A stretch of 6,733 nucleotides of DNA, from NCBI GenBank assembly GCA_003553825.1, contig PWFL01000055.1:1-6733 (forward strand), written 5' to 3'. Under the pieces are notes generated by a model. The model worked only from the letters and a program-made list of their open reading frames with translations. It was not told the origin of the DNA and made no database searches. This document shows, piece after piece, positions 5,200-6,733 of the stretch (the first letter of the stretch is position 1; each line of letters starts with the position of its first letter). Made by a program: the position numbers and the translations under genes. The stretch is from Candidatus Iainarchaeum sp. (GTDB taxonomy: Archaea; B1Sed10-29).

Positions 5200-6733
5200 A
5201 TGTCACTAAAAGATATACTGAAAAAATCGGGTAAGAAACTCAAAGAAAGCGAAGACCACATCAAAGCAGCTGAAAAAATACAAGCAAAGCACGAAGAAAA
5301 GATAGAAAGAAAACCCCAAGAACTAGCACCAAAAGAAGAACCCGAAAAACCCGAGATACAGGAATTCACAGAAAAAGAAAAAGAAGAAAAACAACCCAAA
5401 AGAAGAGAAAGAAGACAGGAACCAAGTGAAGAAACAGAAGGATTCGCAAGAACAGGAACAAAAAAACAGGGAAGACACGGAATGAAAAAACCAAAAGTAT
5501 GGGACTTCCCACAAGCAACAAAAGAAGTAAGTCAAGCAAAACAAAAAACAAAGACAAAACAACTGGGAGAAGTAAGAGGAGGACCGAAGGACCTGTTCAA
5601 GATACCAAAAGAAGTAACTGAACAAGAAATGAGTCCGTCCTGGCAACCACCCGAACTAAAAGAAGTTGATGAAAGATACGAACTAATAGAACCATGGGCG
5701 TACGCCAGACTATACTGGAGCGAAGATGAGGAAAGACTACTCTACGATGTTCTAGAACCACCACTATCCGACGAAGAGGAAGAAAAACTAAAAGAAGCAA
5801 AAAAGCTACTAACAGAACTACTGGACGTAAACCTAATGGAAATAACGGAAAAAGAAAAAGTAAGAGAATACCTGAAAAACAAACTAACCAACATAATCAA
5901 AGACTACGAAATAGATCTCACCCAGGACCAATACAACAAAATCCTCTACTACATATACAGAGACTTCCTAGGACTGGAAAAAATAGAGCCAATAATGCAC
6001 GACCCAGCAATAGAAGACATATCCTGCGACGGTGTAGAAATACCAATATACGTATACCACAAACAATACGGATCACTGAAAACAAACATAACTTACGAAG
6101 AAGGGGAAGAACTCGACACGTTCGTGAAAAAACTAGCACAAAGAACAGGAAAACACATATCAGTCGCAGAACCACTACTACAAGGAGCACTACCCGACGG
6201 ATCAAGACTACAAGCAACATACGCAGCAGGAAAAGAAATATCAATGAAAGGCTCCACATTCACAATCAGAAAATTCACGGAAGATCCACTAACAATAGTG
6301 GATCAACTCAACTTCGGCACGGTCCCACCAATAATGGCAGCCTACCTCTGGATAACCACCGAATACAAAAACTCATTACTCGTAGCTGGAGGAACAGCAG
6401 CGGGAAAAACATCCATGCTGAACTCCCTGAGCATGTTCATACCACGAGATAAAAAAATAGTGTCCGTGGAGGACACTCCTGAAATTAGACTTCCACATGA
6501 GCATTGGGTTAACAAAATAGCGACAACAACAGGAAAAGCAGGAGAATCAAAAAGAGGAGAAGTGTCAATGTTCGACTTAGTGAAAGCAGGACTAAGAGAA
6601 AGACCAGACCAGATAATTGTAGGAGAGGTAAGAGGAGAAGAAGCCTACAACTTGTTCCAGGGTATGGCATCACTCAGAGGAAATGAAAAGGTTACAGTGA
6701 TAAACCCAGAGGGAAAAACAGAACACTTAGAGA
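5200..6733 (+). CDS. Type II/IV secretion (GspE/TadA-VirB11-type) pilus assembly ATPase, 3' truncated by window
   Basis: The frame is open for 511 residues to the right edge. It encodes a hexameric ATPase that powers pilin polymerisation or secretion at the cytoplasmic membrane. Residues 1-155 are a Lys/Glu/Gln-rich, probably disordered extension. The archaeal N-terminal domain starts near 157 (DERYELIEPWAYARLYW), followed by DPAIEDISCDG (268-278), PDGSRL (332-337), the Arg-bearing TIRKF (355-359), Walker A GGTAAGKTS (397-405, Lys403), the Asp box VSVEDTPEIRL (421-431) and Walker B IIVGEVRGEEA (472-482, Glu476). After FQGMA (486-490), where TGH of the His box should follow, an intein-like sequence begins. 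The ATG has AGGTGA at 5189-5194; an in-frame GTG at 5191 lies within that site and is unlikely. The gene follows the second pilin-like gene by 11 bases. Confidence 0.88.
   Translation, partial: MSLKDILKKSGKKLKESEDHIKAAEKIQAKHEEKIERKPQELAPKEEPEKPEIQEFTEKEKEEKQPKRRERRQEPSEETEGFARTGTKKQGRHGMKKPKVWDFPQATKEVSQAKQKTKTKQLGEVRGGPKDLFKIPKEVTEQEMSPSWQPPELKEVDERYELIEPWAYARLYWSEDEERLLYDVLEPPLSDEEEEKLKEAKKLLTELLDVNLMEITEKEKVREYLKNKLTNIIKDYEIDLTQDQYNKILYYIYRDFLGLEKIEPIMHDPAIEDISCDGVEIPIYVYHKQYGSLKTNITYEEGEELDTFVKKLAQRTGKHISVAEPLLQGALPDGSRLQATYAAGKEISMKGSTFTIRKFTEDPLTIVDQLNFGTVPPIMAAYLWITTEYKNSLLVAGGTAAGKTSMLNSLSMFIPRDKKIVSVEDTPEIRLPHEHWVNKIATTTGKAGESKRGEVSMFDLVKAGLRERPDQIIVGEVRGEEAYNLFQGMASLRGNEKVTVINPEGKTEHLE
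6670..6733 (+). other. N-terminal part of a probable intein (splicing block A) inside the ATPase
   Basis: After Ala490 the frame reads Ser-Leu-Arg-Gly-Asn-Glu-Lys-Val-Thr-Val-Ile-Asn-Pro-Glu-Gly-Lys and continues open. This fits intein block A (C/S-L-x-G-D/N-T-x-V/I, then a Gly about residue 15 and a hydrophobic residue near 20), with Ser491 as residue 1. The host protein should have T/S-GH of its His box here, so the Thr or Ser would be the +1 residue after splicing. No frameshift restores the His box: both other frames hit stops within about 10 codons. The remaining splicing blocks and any homing endonuclease would lie beyond the window, so completeness and activity cannot be judged. Confidence 0.75.

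Noticed and set aside
5118..6278. Several long minus-strand frames opposite the ATPase
   Set aside because: They are rich in Leu/Phe/Ser because they mirror Glu/Lys/Arg-rich coding, have no domain or ribosome site, and overlap a clear gene.
6670..6733. Frameshift or sequencing error in the ATPase instead of an intein
   Set aside because: Neither alternative frame contains the expected TGH...HA sequence and both stop within about 10 codons, while the actual frame matches intein block A.
1..6733. CRISPR array, insertion sequence or attachment site
   Set aside because: No spaced repeats of suitable length, transposase motifs or long terminal inverted repeats are visible; the only direct repeat is the 10-bp pair at 3135-3156.

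Overview
The window reads as a piece of a small, gene-dense archaeal chromosome. The evidence is an archaeal-type TrmJ, a geranylgeranyl-reductase-family flavoprotein, a class-III-signal pilin, an archaeal GspE/TadA-type secretion ATPase, TATA boxes about 27 nt before inferred starts, at least one leaderless gene, and AGGTGA-type ribosome binding sites. The single-copy 5S rRNA gene away from 16S/23S and the Lys/Glu-rich proteins suggest a DPANN-like lineage, but that placement is inference.

Layout. Positions 1-770: the tail of an unidentified gene, then the tRNA 2'-O-methyltransferase gene trmJ. Positions 771-1696: two small orphan genes, an acidic coiled-coil protein (best start 980, behind a TATA box, a leader hairpin and a strong ribosome binding site) and a 67-residue two-helix membrane protein that looks leaderless. 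Positions 1697-2044 have no protein gene. They hold a complete 5S rRNA on the minus strand with its own TATA box and, downstream of it, a candidate small RNA with its own TATA-like boxes and a T-run. Positions 2045-3891: two isoprenoid-lipid genes facing each other, a geranylgeranyl-reductase-family gene (+) and a cis-prenyltransferase uppS (-). Positions 4028-6733: a type IV pilus-like locus of two small pilin-like, one-helix, cysteine-containing proteins followed by the assembly ATPase, which runs off the window.

The most striking feature is at the right edge. The ATPase is canonical through Walker A, the Asp box and Walker B, but where the invariant His box (TGH...) should begin, the reading frame continues into a sequence matching the N-terminal splicing block of an intein (Ser-Leu-Arg-Gly-Asn-Glu-Lys-Val...). 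The intein body and the rest of the ATPase lie outside the window.

Functionally, the two lipid genes plausibly serve archaeal membrane lipid saturation and dolichyl-type glycan carrier synthesis. The pilin-like proteins carry N-glycosylation sequons, so a carrier-lipid gene next to a surface-structure locus is at least consistent. Third codon positions are A/C-rich in + genes and T/G-rich in the only - gene, which indicates a strand-wide mutational asymmetry rather than a foreign gene.
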